Of a stretch of 64,000 bases of DNA, positions 25,901 through 35,713 are shown one piece after another. Source of the stretch: Rhytidiadelphus loreus (lineage: Eukaryota > Streptophyta > Bryopsida > Hypnales > Hylocomiaceae); the NCBI GenBank assembly GCA_947034895.1, contig OX344764.1, forward strand, positions 40,798,935 to 40,862,934, written 5' to 3'. The position numbers were made by a program, and so were the translations under genes. The notes under the pieces are model-generated. The model made no database searches and was not told where the DNA came from. It worked only from the letters and a program-made list of their open reading frames with translations. The stretch's first letter is position 1; each line of letters starts with the position of its first letter.

Positions 25901-27777
25901 ATATAACATTTTTCACCTCTACTTTAGGTACTTCATGCGAGTCTTACTATCCAAGAAAGCAATTTTAGCTGAAGCTGTAACGCCCTTTTTCCTTTCTTAG
26001 TTGCAAAAAGACTCCGATCTTTGCATGTTTACATTTGAGCAATTGAGGAAATTCAAAGCTATACATTTGGAAGCGGGAGGGTGGTACCTTGATTGTCACT
26101 GGAACTACACCCTCGATTCAGAGGTTGTTGAGAAGACAACTCTTGATGATGGAAAGCTTCCTCTTGTTGACCTTGACGATGCACAAGAAGTAAACCCCAA
26201 AGAAGCTCAACCACAAGACAAGCCACCAAAGAAAAAACGACTCACAAAGAAGGAGAAGGAAGAGATGGAGAGGGTGGCAAAAGAGAAGGCAGAGAAAGAA
26301 GAAGCTGAAAGAGAGAAGTCTCAAGCAAATGAGCTTGTAGCCATGCCTTCAGATAGTCATGAGACTACCCCCATGTCAGACCAAGGTCATGATGACGATG
26401 TTGCAACCTTTGCTCCAGATTCCTCTTTATCCAATGTTCATCATGGGATTGGTAACCAAATTCGCAAGAAGAAACAGTCCATGTTTCCTTCAGTTAGTTC
26501 TTCTATGATAGAGCCTCAATACTCTCTTCATGTCTTTGTAGAGTGCACTTCTCTCATCACTCTCTTGAATAGTTTACAAGATCCCAGTGGCCCTGATCTT
26601 CGATGGATAAGGTTGCACGATACTATAGCTAAAGTATTGTATTCTAAACCTAATTCCAACATTTTTCCTTTCTATGTCATTGTTTTGAAAGTTTTAATTC
26701 TAACTTCATAATTATGAAATGTACAGATTAGCGCTTCTCACAACCGTACTGTCACATCCAACTTTTGCAAGAAGTACAAGCATACAGGGCTTAATTTGAT
26801 CATTGCAGACATTCCAGAGAACCTTCTTGTTCCAGGCATTTCAACTTCGATTCCAGACTGGAACACCCGCACAGAGAACTACGTTGAAACTTTCTTTGAG
26901 ATGGCTGATATGTATTTGCATGATGACGGTGCCCTCCTACTTATACATTGCGATGACCGCAGTTTGCTAAAGGAAGTTGATGAGTTGGCCAACCAATATG
27001 ACATGAAGTTGGCCAAAGATTGGTGGGGGATCAATGAGCTACATCTTGCATCTGCACGCGATCCATCACTGACGGTAATCAAAGAATTTGCAAAATAGTT
27101 TTTGAGCATTTGTAAGGATTTGAAGGAATGGTTGAATTTAATTCTATATGCTTGCATTGAATTTATGGTTTTATAAATACAATTTTTTTCTAATATTCAA
27201 CTTTTCAATGTTTCCAGTCTGTTCGATTTTGGATTCAGTTGTTCATTCGACGGGAGATTCCTTCACGGTTTTCATTCCAAGAAAATCGTGACTCTTCTTA
27301 TGATGGTGAGCCTTTAGAGAAAAACGATGCTCTATTCAATCTCACGGACATTGAAAACCTCTCTATGAATGAGAAAGTTCCATGGAGAGGTCCACGTGAG
27401 AAGAACTTACCCTTCATGCGAGATCTCATCCTACAATTTTGCAAGCCTGGAGATATTGTCTTTGATTGCAAAGCTGCAACATGTATTTTTTTTTTCTACA
27501 AATTTAAGTTCTATTCATCATTCTTTAGAACTCAATTTTCATGATTTATTCATATATCTTTTGTTTTCTATCAGGCTCATCCATCAAGGCTTGTTTGGAG
27601 ACTGGACGACACATCCTGGCTTTAGAAGATGATCCTCTCATTTTCAAGGCTATGATTGCTCCATTTGCCCCTATCACAACCTCTATTCCTAAAAGCAAGG
27701 GCAGAGTCATTACTCCACCATCTGATCAACCACCTACAAAGAAGCCAAAGAGGAATCGATTCACTTCTTGTGCATAA
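22963..27777 (+). CDS. ParB/Srx-like domain fused to a DNA-methyltransferase-like domain, 11 exons
   Basis: Exons: 22963-23145, 23271-23863, 23987-24182, 24881-25078, 25176-25394, 25488-25726, 25928-25976, 26001-26633, 26727-27074, 27218-27482, 27575-27777. All borders are GT/AG and the joined frame is open for 1,041 codons. Exon 2 carries VWDGNHRVSAW (residues 208-218), the DGxHR signature of the ParB/sulfiredoxin fold. Exon 8 has a Lys/Glu-rich coiled linker. Exons 9-11 follow the order of beta-class N4/N6 DNA methyltransferases: a motif-IV-like ADIPEN (797-802), then KNLPFMRDLI and KPGDIVFD (962-969) with ACLETGRHILALEDD. However, the DPPY motif reads DIPE and the FxGxG loop reads CKAATCSS, so methyl transfer may be lost or altered. 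Mid-gene exons match nothing I know. Confidence 0.8.
23919..23957 (+). repeat. Hexanucleotide microsatellite in intron 2
   Basis: ATTGAC-type units repeat about six times within the second intron of the ParB/methyltransferase-like gene. Confidence 0.7.
24368..24834 (+). repeat. 467-bp block in intron 3, duplicated at 28435-28901
   Basis: The block is nearly identical to 28435-28901 at a constant offset of 4,067 bp, including a 75-codon frame present in both. That frame is a by-product of the repeat. The sequence just before both copies (CATGTAACTTTTGC-like) is also related but more diverged. Confidence 0.9.
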
Positions 27778-27864
27778 GTTGTGATTCATTTGTTTTATCA
27801 CCATTTTTTACTTTATGAGTATATACTTAAATGATTTCTTCATTGTATTTGACCAATTTTTTTT

Positions 27865-28100
27865 TGTCTTGTAGAAGTGCTATAGTAGAGCAAGTGCAAG
27901 ATGACCGAAGTCCACCTTTCAATTTCAATCTCCCAATTTATGCAGAAAGGATTGCTCAAGCATACATTGACGCCCCATCACCAATAGCAAATCAACGCAA
28001 ACTTCAATACAATCCAAAGGTAAAGAAGTTCTTGGATATAGAGGCAAGCGAAGGAGAGGAATTTGAAATTGAAGGTTCAACTTCTAGTGATGATCTTTGA
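27865..28100 (+). CDS. Possible additional 3' exon of the ParB/methyltransferase-like gene
   Basis: After a TTTTGTCTTGTAG acceptor, an open frame of about 78 codons runs to a stop at 28100, with an acidic C-terminus (ASEGEEFEIEGSTSSDDL). Codon use and charge resemble an end exon. I could not find a donor in exon 11 that joins to it in frame, because exon 11 ends with TAA at 27775-27777. It may be an alternative terminal exon or the remains of one. Confidence 0.4.
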
Positions 28101-28434
28101 GTGGTTTTCATTTTTCAATATATTTCACTATTGTGGCTCAAAATTGCTCGATAGTTTTATAGCATTTGCTTTAATATATTTATTATGCACACAATTAGTT
28201 GTATGCTCTCAAATTTGAATGATATATCTAAGTGACATACATATTTTATTGTATTATTTCTTCTATTTTTTGTGAGTATTTAACCCTAAACCACCCAAGA
28301 GGACCAATTATAGTGTCCTCACACAATGTAGCAATCTAATTTAAAGTGCTATAACTTTTGCATCCAATGTTTAAATTCAGTAAAACTTGTTGGAAAAGTT
28401 GCGCATATTAGTCTTGTTTTTGTTGTTAAATTTT

Positions 28435-28901
28435 CAGATTGATTGAACTTGTATTCAGTTTGTAAGAGCCAATCAAAGTTCACAGGTGCAGTTTCAATTC
28501 AGCACTCGACATTTTTAGGCTGCAACTTTGAGGGCTTGTATCTTTGTCCTCCAAAGTCCGTTTTCAATAAAATTTGTTGTGTTTGGTTTGCCTTCAGATC
28601 TAGTTATTGTGGTAAAATTTTCATGTCACTCCAAGTTCTTTTGAATGGTTGGGAGCAATTTCAAGTTTAAAATTCAGTCTTTTTTTTAGTTACAATGAAC
28701 TTTGGCCGCCTATTTCTTCTTCATACAATGTCCGTTTTCAATCATTTTTGTTGGAATAGTTGCACATACTAGTCTTCTTTTTGTGGTAAGAATTTCATAA
28801 CAATCTAAGAAGTTATGGAAAACTGAGAAGCATTTTACTAGAGAGAGGTTCAGCCAAAGATGTGATATTGTGTTCTTTTTTTATTATTTTTTGACATTTT
28901 G
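28435..28901 (+). repeat. 467-bp block downstream of the ParB/methyltransferase-like gene
   Basis: Second copy of the intron 3 block at 24368-24834. A third, clearly diverged relative lies at about 32235-32570. Confidence 0.9.
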
Positions 28902-29879
28902 AACTAATATTGGAGATAAGATGAGTCAAGTGAGTGATATTTTCTTTCACCAATGTGATTATATTCTAGTTTTGAATCACTATGTAGTTCATTTTTTTCC
29001 TTATTTCAGTAGGTTCAAGGTTTAAATTTGACGTCTGAATGTGTTTTTAGGAAAACTTCACCATTTTTTTCCAATACTAAAATATTATAATCTTCCAATT
29101 TGTGCAGTCAAATCACCCCAAATTTGATTTACATTATCATCAATATGCACACTATAAGATTGTACAATTGAGATTTTCATACCTTGCTAACATTTAGACT
29201 TATCACACTAAAAAAAAAAAGTTTTTTTTTACATGATTAGGCCTTGGGTGGTTTACAGTTAATTTCTTCTTCTATGCATTTTCTCAAAGAGAAGATTTGT
29301 TTGTAAATGTTTCACAACTACCTATAATCTTCACAATTGCAATATCATGCCAAAACTATATATATCATTTATTTGATGGTATTGTACTATTATAGTTTTT
29401 CATTCAATCTCTTTGAAACTACTTCATTTTTCTATTGTAAGATTTAAATGACTCTAAACCAAGGAATTAGATGTCCTACTTTTCCTAAAGCAATTAATCA
29501 TCATTTTTTTAGTTATCCTAATTTTTTTTAATCCAATGTTATGCATGTTCTTTTAGTATAAAAATTAAATCCTAATGACAAGTACATGATAATAGGGTCT
29601 CTCATATTTCATAAATTAAACTATAATACACTATTTTTGGCTCTCCAAAATCTGCTCCCTACTCTTGTAGAAGGCTTTAAATGTCTGAAAATTAATAAGT
29701 ATAATGCTTACACTATATAACTATTAGGTCTAAGCTTCTAAAATCCCACGGCTTTAGGTCCTATTTGGATTAAAAAATTCAATTTCAAACTTTTTGAGAC
29801 AAATTGATTACACGGTTTTAGGTACCCTTTTTCATAGTAGCAGGACTAAGGAGGGATTTTTTTCCCTAAAATCCCTGCT
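28902..29879. other. AT-rich 3' flank before the internal right end
   Basis: No gene is visible. The sequence is AT-rich with poly-A/T runs and leads into the G/C-richer subterminal repeat of the internal end. Confidence 0.5.
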
Positions 29880-29934
29880 CTGTGCTCACTTTTTTCTGCT
29901 CCCCGCTCCCTGCTCCCCGCTCTCTACTCACATA
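29880..29934 (-). repeat. Internal right-end sequence of the 18.9-kb element
   Basis: On the minus strand it reads CTGGTATGTGAG followed by GAGCGGGGAGC-like units, closely matching the true right end at 33490-33533. No copy of CAACGTCG follows it, so it is not the end used for the present insertion. Confidence 0.7.
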
Positions 29935-30393
29935 CCAGCATTCCTCACCACATAGTAGGCTCTAGTTTATGCAACGCCTATTTGAGCTAATTGTATTGGT
30001 TCCTAGTTTGTTACTAGACTAAACCACATGTCAATTGCTAATTGGGCAGACTCACCTCAAGAGAAAAAACGACTATGTAGAGATTGTTGGCCTTATTTAG
30101 CTAGCATGATTTGTTGGGAATTCTAGGATTTTATTGACCTTCATGTTGGTTGGCTCCTACAAATAGACTTGATTTTTTCTCTAATCATTGGAATATTTTG
30201 GGCCTTCTAATTTGTGGACACTTACCTTATAAACTAATGTGATCTTTTGGCCACTAAGTTTTTGAAAACTAAATTTGGGTATTTCAAACTAGTGTTGTGG
30301 AAACTAAACTTTGGGAAGTAATTGTGGAACTTTAACTTGGATACAACTTTGGCTAAACTTGAGATTTTTGAGATTCTTTTTGTTTAAATAAGT

Positions 30394-30725
30394 TGGTTCA
30401 AAACTTTGCCATGGTTTAGATTCTATAACAAAAATCTAAACACTTAGAAGCAAGGGGATTAAAAGCTTTGCCGAGGTTTTGATTCTATAACAAAAATCTA
30501 AAATTTGGAACCAAATGAAAGAGGTTCAAATCTCCGTTGTGGTTTTGTTTCTATAACAAAAATCTAAGTACTTAGAAACAAAGGGGTTTAGAAGTCTATT
30601 GTGGTTTTGATTCTATAACAAAAATCTAAACACTTGGAAACAAGGGGGTTCAAAGCTTTGCCATGATTTAGATTCTATAACAAAAATCTAAACACTTAGA
30701 AAACAAAGAGGTTCAAAGCTTTGCC
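30394..30725 (+). repeat. Tandem repeat of ~60-65-bp units
   Basis: About five imperfect units share TTTAGATTCTATAACAAAAA TCTAAA-like cores and a CAAAGCTTTGCCATG phrase. There is no coding potential. Confidence 0.75.
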
Positions 30726-30778
30726 ATCTACTAGGAAAGTAGATAAACTACAGGCAAAGTTTAGATAAAGAACACATA

Positions 30779-31003
30779 CACTACAAGAGAAAGGTGTGTT
30801 TTTTTAAGTGTGTTTTTAAGTATAGTCCTAGTGATAAGATATTAAGTAATGACCTTTATGTAGATTTTTAGTAAAAATTTACTATAAGTACACATATTTT
30901 CAGTAAACTTTTACTAAAAATCTACATAAAGGTCAATATAAAAGTCATTACTTAATATCTTATCTCTAGAACTATACTTAAAACACCCCTTTCTCTTGTA
31001 GTG
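30779..31003 (+). mobile_element. CACTA-type MITE, copy 4 (in the 18.9-kb element)
   Basis: It begins CACTACAAGAGAAAGG and ends CCTTTCTCTTGTAGTG, with a palindromic interior like copy 1. The flanking triplets are ATA and GTA, so the 3-bp duplication carries one mismatch. Confidence 0.8.
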
Positions 31004-33489
31004 GTAGTACAAACATGTTAGTACAGAGCACAATTCCTAAGGGATTTTACACTTTAGAGAGAGTGGAATAAAAGCCTTCATATACTCTCCCAAGGGCACA
31101 CACTCACACTTCATTTTCTTAGTGGTTACTTATCAATTAGGATTTTGATCTTATTTTTTCAATTTTTGACTTTCTACTCTAACCCTAAATTCTAACTTTT
31201 GGATAAAGACTCCAAATCAAAAACAAATTACATATTCGCTTTTTAGGGACCTTTACGATCTAATAGAATCTTCCTTTCCTTTTTCTTTTGTGAAAAGTCA
31301 TTGAAATCTAGTACCAACTTAAAAGTGAAAAATGATAAAAATTCAATTTTTGGAGGTTACTATTTTTGAACAAAGTAACTAGCCTAAGCTCTTTAAAAGG
31401 TACAGAAAGGAATAAAAGAAGACATCAATTTGACTTCATTCCAATTTCTCCCAAACATTCAATTGCTCCCATTGGGTCTTTCTTTGGTGCACAACTGGAA
31501 CCCTAATAATTGGACAAACTTGGCCCTCAAGTGGTTGTCAATATTCCCAACAAGCAAAATCCTACTTTTGTAGAGAAGCTACCATTTGTGTCTTCTAGAC
31601 TTGGCCCTCAATTAGCAATCAATATTGACAAAAAGCAACAAGACCAGCCACTCGACTAAGCAATGGAGGATGCTCATGAGAGCCTCGATCAATTAGTTTC
31701 GTACTCCTATGAATCAAATCTACAGTATGAATTGGAGGCGCAGAGTCAAGTGACTCCTATAGAAATCGATTAGGCTAGGATTTCCAAAATTTGATACAAA
31801 GAACATTAATTGGGATCACTCAATCTCTACAGTTGTAGATTGAAGTCGATCAATTTGTTGAGCTAGCTAGTAATCATTACCCTACTATAGACAATGGTTC
31901 ATTCATCAAATGATTGATGCAAGAATTTGTACTTGTGATTGAACTAAATTATTATTGAAACAATTAACATTAACTTAGCTATTGTGTAACAAGATTTGGT
32001 TTTCTTTGTGTATGTCTATGTAAGAAATGTTGAAATTCTACAAAATTTATTGCATGAACAAGTTGCCTTGTTGTGAATGAAATGCTCATGTATGTTTTGT
32101 TGTCTATCTTTTGCATAATTACGCCATGTTTGCTTTGCATCACTGTAGCTAGCTTGCTCATAAGATGAGTGAGGTTTTTACCTGGGGAATTGTTTAGATA
32201 GGGAGTTCCATTTAACCCCTCATCGCCTGAGGGGACAAAAAGTGTCCTCATGTATAATTCAAAGTGTTGTAAATTTTGCATCCAATATACGAATTCAATA
32301 AAAACTTGTTAGTAAAGTTGCGCTCTCTCTTCTAGTTTGTGTGGTAAAATTTTCAAATCAATCCAAGATTTACAAATTAAATGGGAGTCAATCAAAGTTC
32401 ACAGGTTCAATTTGAATTCACCAAAATGCATTTGATGGCTGAAACTTTGGGGGGTGTATCTCCTTCATACAATGTTTGTTTTCAATAGAATTTGTTGGAT
32501 TGTGTTTCCCTTTTAGTCTAGTTATTGAGGTAAAAAATTTATGTCAATACAAGCTTTTTTGAATGTTTGGGAGCAATTGGAATGTTTGGGAGAAATTGGA
32601 ATGAAGTCAAAGTGATGTCTTCTTTTGGGTCTTTCTTTGGTGCACAATTGGAACCCTAATAAAAGACCATTTGTGTCTTCAATCATCCTAAGTTAGTCCA
32701 AAATTCACCCTTCAAAACCTAAGCCTAATTCCCTACAAATTTCTAGTTATAGGAATAGTTCAACCGGACCATAACATAGCACCTACGGTAATAGGTATAA
32801 GTCAATGTACCGTGACATGGCACCCATAGCCCTCATTTCAATGTCATACGGTCAAAGGGCACTCAACTTCCTAGGGCGCTCTTAAATCTGTGACACCGAA
32901 GTTGTAATTTCTGTAGGTCCATTTCATCCCGCTCACCCTATTTTATGGGGGTTCTAGTCAATACATGCCAAAGCAAAAGCACAGTTAAGAACAATATCAT
33001 TCATTAAACCCTAAAGTAAATGCTTCATGTACTTCAAGCGGATCCTAACTCGTTTTGCATTCAATATTTGTTGAAATATTATCCAGCCTTTCCACCCACT
33101 TTCATCCATTTTATCTACTTTTATCCATTTTTTGAATAGTTTCCATCCTTTTTCATCCATTTCTCATGTTCTACTTTCATCCATTTTTTAAACAATTCCC
33201 ATCTAGTTTTATCAAAAAATTTAATAGATTTCATCTACTTTCATCCATTTTTTCTTTTAATTTCATCCATAGTTTTCATCAATTTTTTCGTCAACTTCCA
33301 TCCAAATTATTTTTTGGTTTCATTTCATCCTACATCTCTTCCATCCTTCCACTCCAATTTCTTAAGAATCCTTTTCAAAATACGGAATGATTCCATCAAA
33401 ATTTAGATAAAATTTCATCTGTTTTTTATAAAAAATATTTCAAATTTCCATTTCTTTTTCCCCAAAAAATAGCTCCCTAATTAGCAATC
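31004..33489. other. AT-rich tail of the 18.9-kb element
   Basis: No gene is supported. Bases 32235-32570 are a diverged relative of the 467-bp blocks, and 33080-33330 is a TTTCATCCATTTT-rich tract. The region looks like a second, older version of the 3' end region that precedes 29934. Confidence 0.55.
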
Positions 33490-33533
33490 CCCGCTCCCTG
33501 CTCACCACTCATGGCTCCTTCCTCACATATTAG
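33490..33533 (-). repeat. Right inverted end of the 18.9-kb element
   Basis: On the minus strand it reads CTAATATGTGAGGAAGGAGC, followed by a GTGAGCAGGGAGC-like subterminal unit. It pairs with the left end at 14619. Confidence 0.75.
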
Positions 33534-33541
33534 CAACGTCG
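33534..33541 (+). repeat. Right target-site duplication of the 18.9-kb element
   Basis: Exact CAACGTCG copy of 14611-14618. Only one base (33542) separates it from the start of the palindrome's right arm. Confidence 0.8.
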
Positions 33542-34503
33542 AGGCTTAGACACACCATTATGCAATATCACAAATAAAGACTTTTGATCCCAAAGAAGTT
33601 TGATCAAGACTAACACTTAGACGTGGAAAAAGACTTTAATGAAGAGAAGAAAAAATCTTGCTTTTGCATTAGACTAATAAGACTTTTTTTTTGTTGATTT
33701 TTTATTTATCTAGTATTAAATTTTCATTCCAATTTGATTAATGAGATGAAAGTTATGAGGAGTTTGAGTTTGTGGGTTGGTATGGATTTTCTCTTCATAC
33801 CTATCCACAAACTCAAACTTCTCATATTAACTTTCACTTCATTAATCAAAATGGAATGATTCAAAGCTTTTCATGTATATATAAATCTAGAGAACCAATT
33901 TCAAATTTTTATTTTTTTTAAAAGTGATTTTTAAAGAAGTTTTTTGGATTGCCCAAGTTGCCCATTGACTATTGAAAATTACATATCATGCAATAACTTT
34001 TTAACCATGTCGTCAAAAGTGATGAAAATTGTTGTGCCTCAGATCTACTCCTTGGGCACATGCTTTGCAAAATTTTCAAAGGAAAAAGCACAAAAATTTT
34101 GTTTGTAGTGAGTCGCCAAAAAACGGAGTTTGGTCCTGTAGGGGCTAAGAGTTTGCAAATTGTAATCAAGATAGGATTAGGAAGAAATCTAAAGAATTTC
34201 CTTTGAGCCATTAGAAAGTGGATTAGAAAATAATTGATTTGGATAGGGAAACCAAAATCTTGCAATTGTCAATTATTTTCTTGAAGTTTGGTACAAGTAT
34301 TCTATTTCCAAGTCAACTAGTAAAATAACAATAATTGAATAGAATAGTATTGGAAGGAAAAGAAGTAGTGGAGAAAGAAAAGAAAAGAAGAAGTAGAAAG
34401 AAGGAAGTTTAGGATGAAGTAGGAAGTACTTTTGAATTTCAATTGCATTAAATATTTGTATCAATAACCTAAACATTAAGTGGTGAGCACAATTCAAATG
34501 GGG

Positions 34504-34699
34504 ACAAGAAAGGGGTGTTTTAAATATAGTTCTAGTTGTATAGTCCTATAATTTATGACCTTTTAGGAAATTTTTAGTAAAAATTTCCTAGATATATACA
34601 TGTTTTCAATAAAAATTTACTAAAAATCTCCTAAAAGGTCATAAATTATAGGACTATACTACTAGGACTATACTTAAAACACCCCATTCGCTTGTAGTG
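34504..34699 (-). mobile_element. CACTA-type MITE, mirror of copy 3 (right arm)
   Basis: Inverse copy of 12640-12835. Here too the outer end near 34504 lacks the final AGTG and the other end reads complete. Confidence 0.75.
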
Positions 34700-35066
34700 G
34701 CAAGAAGTCTTTGAGGGAATTTTTGACCAACTCATAAGTGAGGTTCAATCTAAATGAATGTGAGTTCCTAATTCCCAATTATTTCCTTGAAATCTCTTAA
34801 TTAGAAGTTTAAACCATAACCAAATTAAAAGTTAGATTCACACCTTTAAGGTTAGATTTTATTTCAAGTTTAGTTTTAGGAACTTGTAGAATATATCCAA
34901 GGTTTTCAAAAATATAACACACTTAGGAAATAGGTCTAAAATGAGTGAGATATAAGTAGATGAAGTTTAGGAGTTAGATTGGATGAAAGTTAGTCAAGAT
35001 CATTCCCAAGGGATAAGAATAGAAACTTAAAAAGTAGTAAGAGCTTAAAATTGAAATTAAAAGTTG

Positions 35067-35074
35067 GTTTTGAG
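35067..35074 (+). repeat. Left target-site duplication of the hAT element
   Basis: GTTTTGAG, differing by one C-to-T change from the right copy GTTCTGAG at 57605-57612 and from the empty site in the left arm (CTCAGAAC at 12265-12272 on the plus strand). Eight bases is the hAT-standard duplication length. Confidence 0.92.
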
Positions 35075-35200
35075 CAGGGTTGTTCGCTGCGACAGCGCGA
35101 CAGACAGACGTCGCGCGACGTCTAGTAGAGCCCGCGCAACGTCACGAAAAGTCAAATTTACCTTTGACTTTACAGGAAATTACCCCCCTCCAGGTGGATG
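35075..35200 (+). repeat. hAT left end and subterminal GACGTC-rich region
   Basis: After CAGGGTTGTT come GCGACA and CGACGTC motifs in both orientations (for example ACGTCGCGCGACGT at 35109). The right end (57495-57604) has the same composition when reversed: TGACGTCGCG, TCACGAA and a TTTAC-TTGAC phrase in matching order. The ends are therefore imperfect inverted repeats of about 100 bp. Confidence 0.8.
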
Positions 35201-35232
35201 CCACATGGCATCCACTTGGCAAACTGGAAGGC

Positions 35233-35535
35233 GCGTACGGGTAGGAGAGTGCGGGTACGGGCGACTGCGGGTGGGCGACTATGGGTGGGCGAGGGCGATT
35301 GCGGATTTCTGAGGGAGACCGCGGGTGGGTGACTGCGGGTTTGGCAGGGAGACCGCGGGTTCAGGAAGTGTTCTTGGGTGGGCGACCGCGGGTGCGCAAA
35401 AGGTACCTAGACCCGGTGGTGGACCCGCTGTCGCCCTCTCGAGACCCGCTGTCGCCCACGTCGGACCCACAGTCGCCCTACCCAGACCCGCAGTCGCTGG
35501 ATACGCAGTTGCCCTATCCGTACTCGCCCCCCTAG
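35233..35535. repeat. GC-motif array A, left terminus and upstream of first WCHI-domain gene
   Basis: The outer half reads GCGACTGCGGGT and the inner half the reverse, ACCCGCTGTCGCCC. The outer motifs thus point toward the element end and the inner motifs toward the gene at 35714. A TATATAG box (about 35553) follows the inner half. Confidence 0.85.
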
Positions 35536-35713
35536 ACCGAAGTCACTCGCCCTATATAGCCAGTAGCCCATCATCATGCTATCACCTTCATTTTCCATTG
35601 AGGCTTTCTGTCTTGCAACCTTTGTTGGCTGCATGCGTGATCCTTTTGGATAATATATATACTATTTTTTGCTATCATTTGGTTCTTAGAATTTTGCGAC
35701 GTCCGCAAATCTC

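Larger units (their letters stand above)
14619..33533. mobile_element. 18.9-kb DNA transposon carrying a MULE-like transposase and a ParB/methyltransferase-like gene
   Basis: The ends are CTAGTATGTGAG (left) and the complement of CTAATATGTGAG (right), with an exact 8-bp duplication CAACGTCG outside them. Inside the ends lie GTGAGCGG-type subterminal repeats. Gene order is transposase (minus), a shared intergenic region with a GTGAGGGG array, a small basic/acidic gene (plus), a palindrome array, and the ParB/methyltransferase-like gene (plus). A third end-like sequence (complement of CTGGTATGTGAG) occurs inside at 29923-29934, so the right side carries two end regions. The transposase type suggests a Mutator-like element, although Mutator elements usually make 9-11 bp duplications; 8 bp is also used by hAT. 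Confidence 0.8.
33543..35074 (-). repeat. Right palindrome arm, inner segment
   Basis: Reverse complement of 12265-13796, ending at the hAT insertion point. It contains mirror copies of the hairpin (33725-33858) and of CACTA MITE copy 3 (34504-34699). The only base difference I noted from the left arm is a C-to-T change in the hAT target copy at 35067-35074. Confidence 0.95.

Noticed and set aside
33166..33390. 74-codon Phe/Ser-rich frame
   Set aside because: It is a translation of a TTTCATCCATTTT-rich low-complexity tract in the element tail.
35064..35535. Several overlapping open frames across the GC-motif arrays (also near 41354-41759, 45260-45585, 47205-47461, 52742-53098 and 57031-57482)
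   Set aside because: They translate the repeated GC motif in different frames, giving RGRPR- or SPRSP-like peptides. Their openness comes from composition and repetition, not coding selection.
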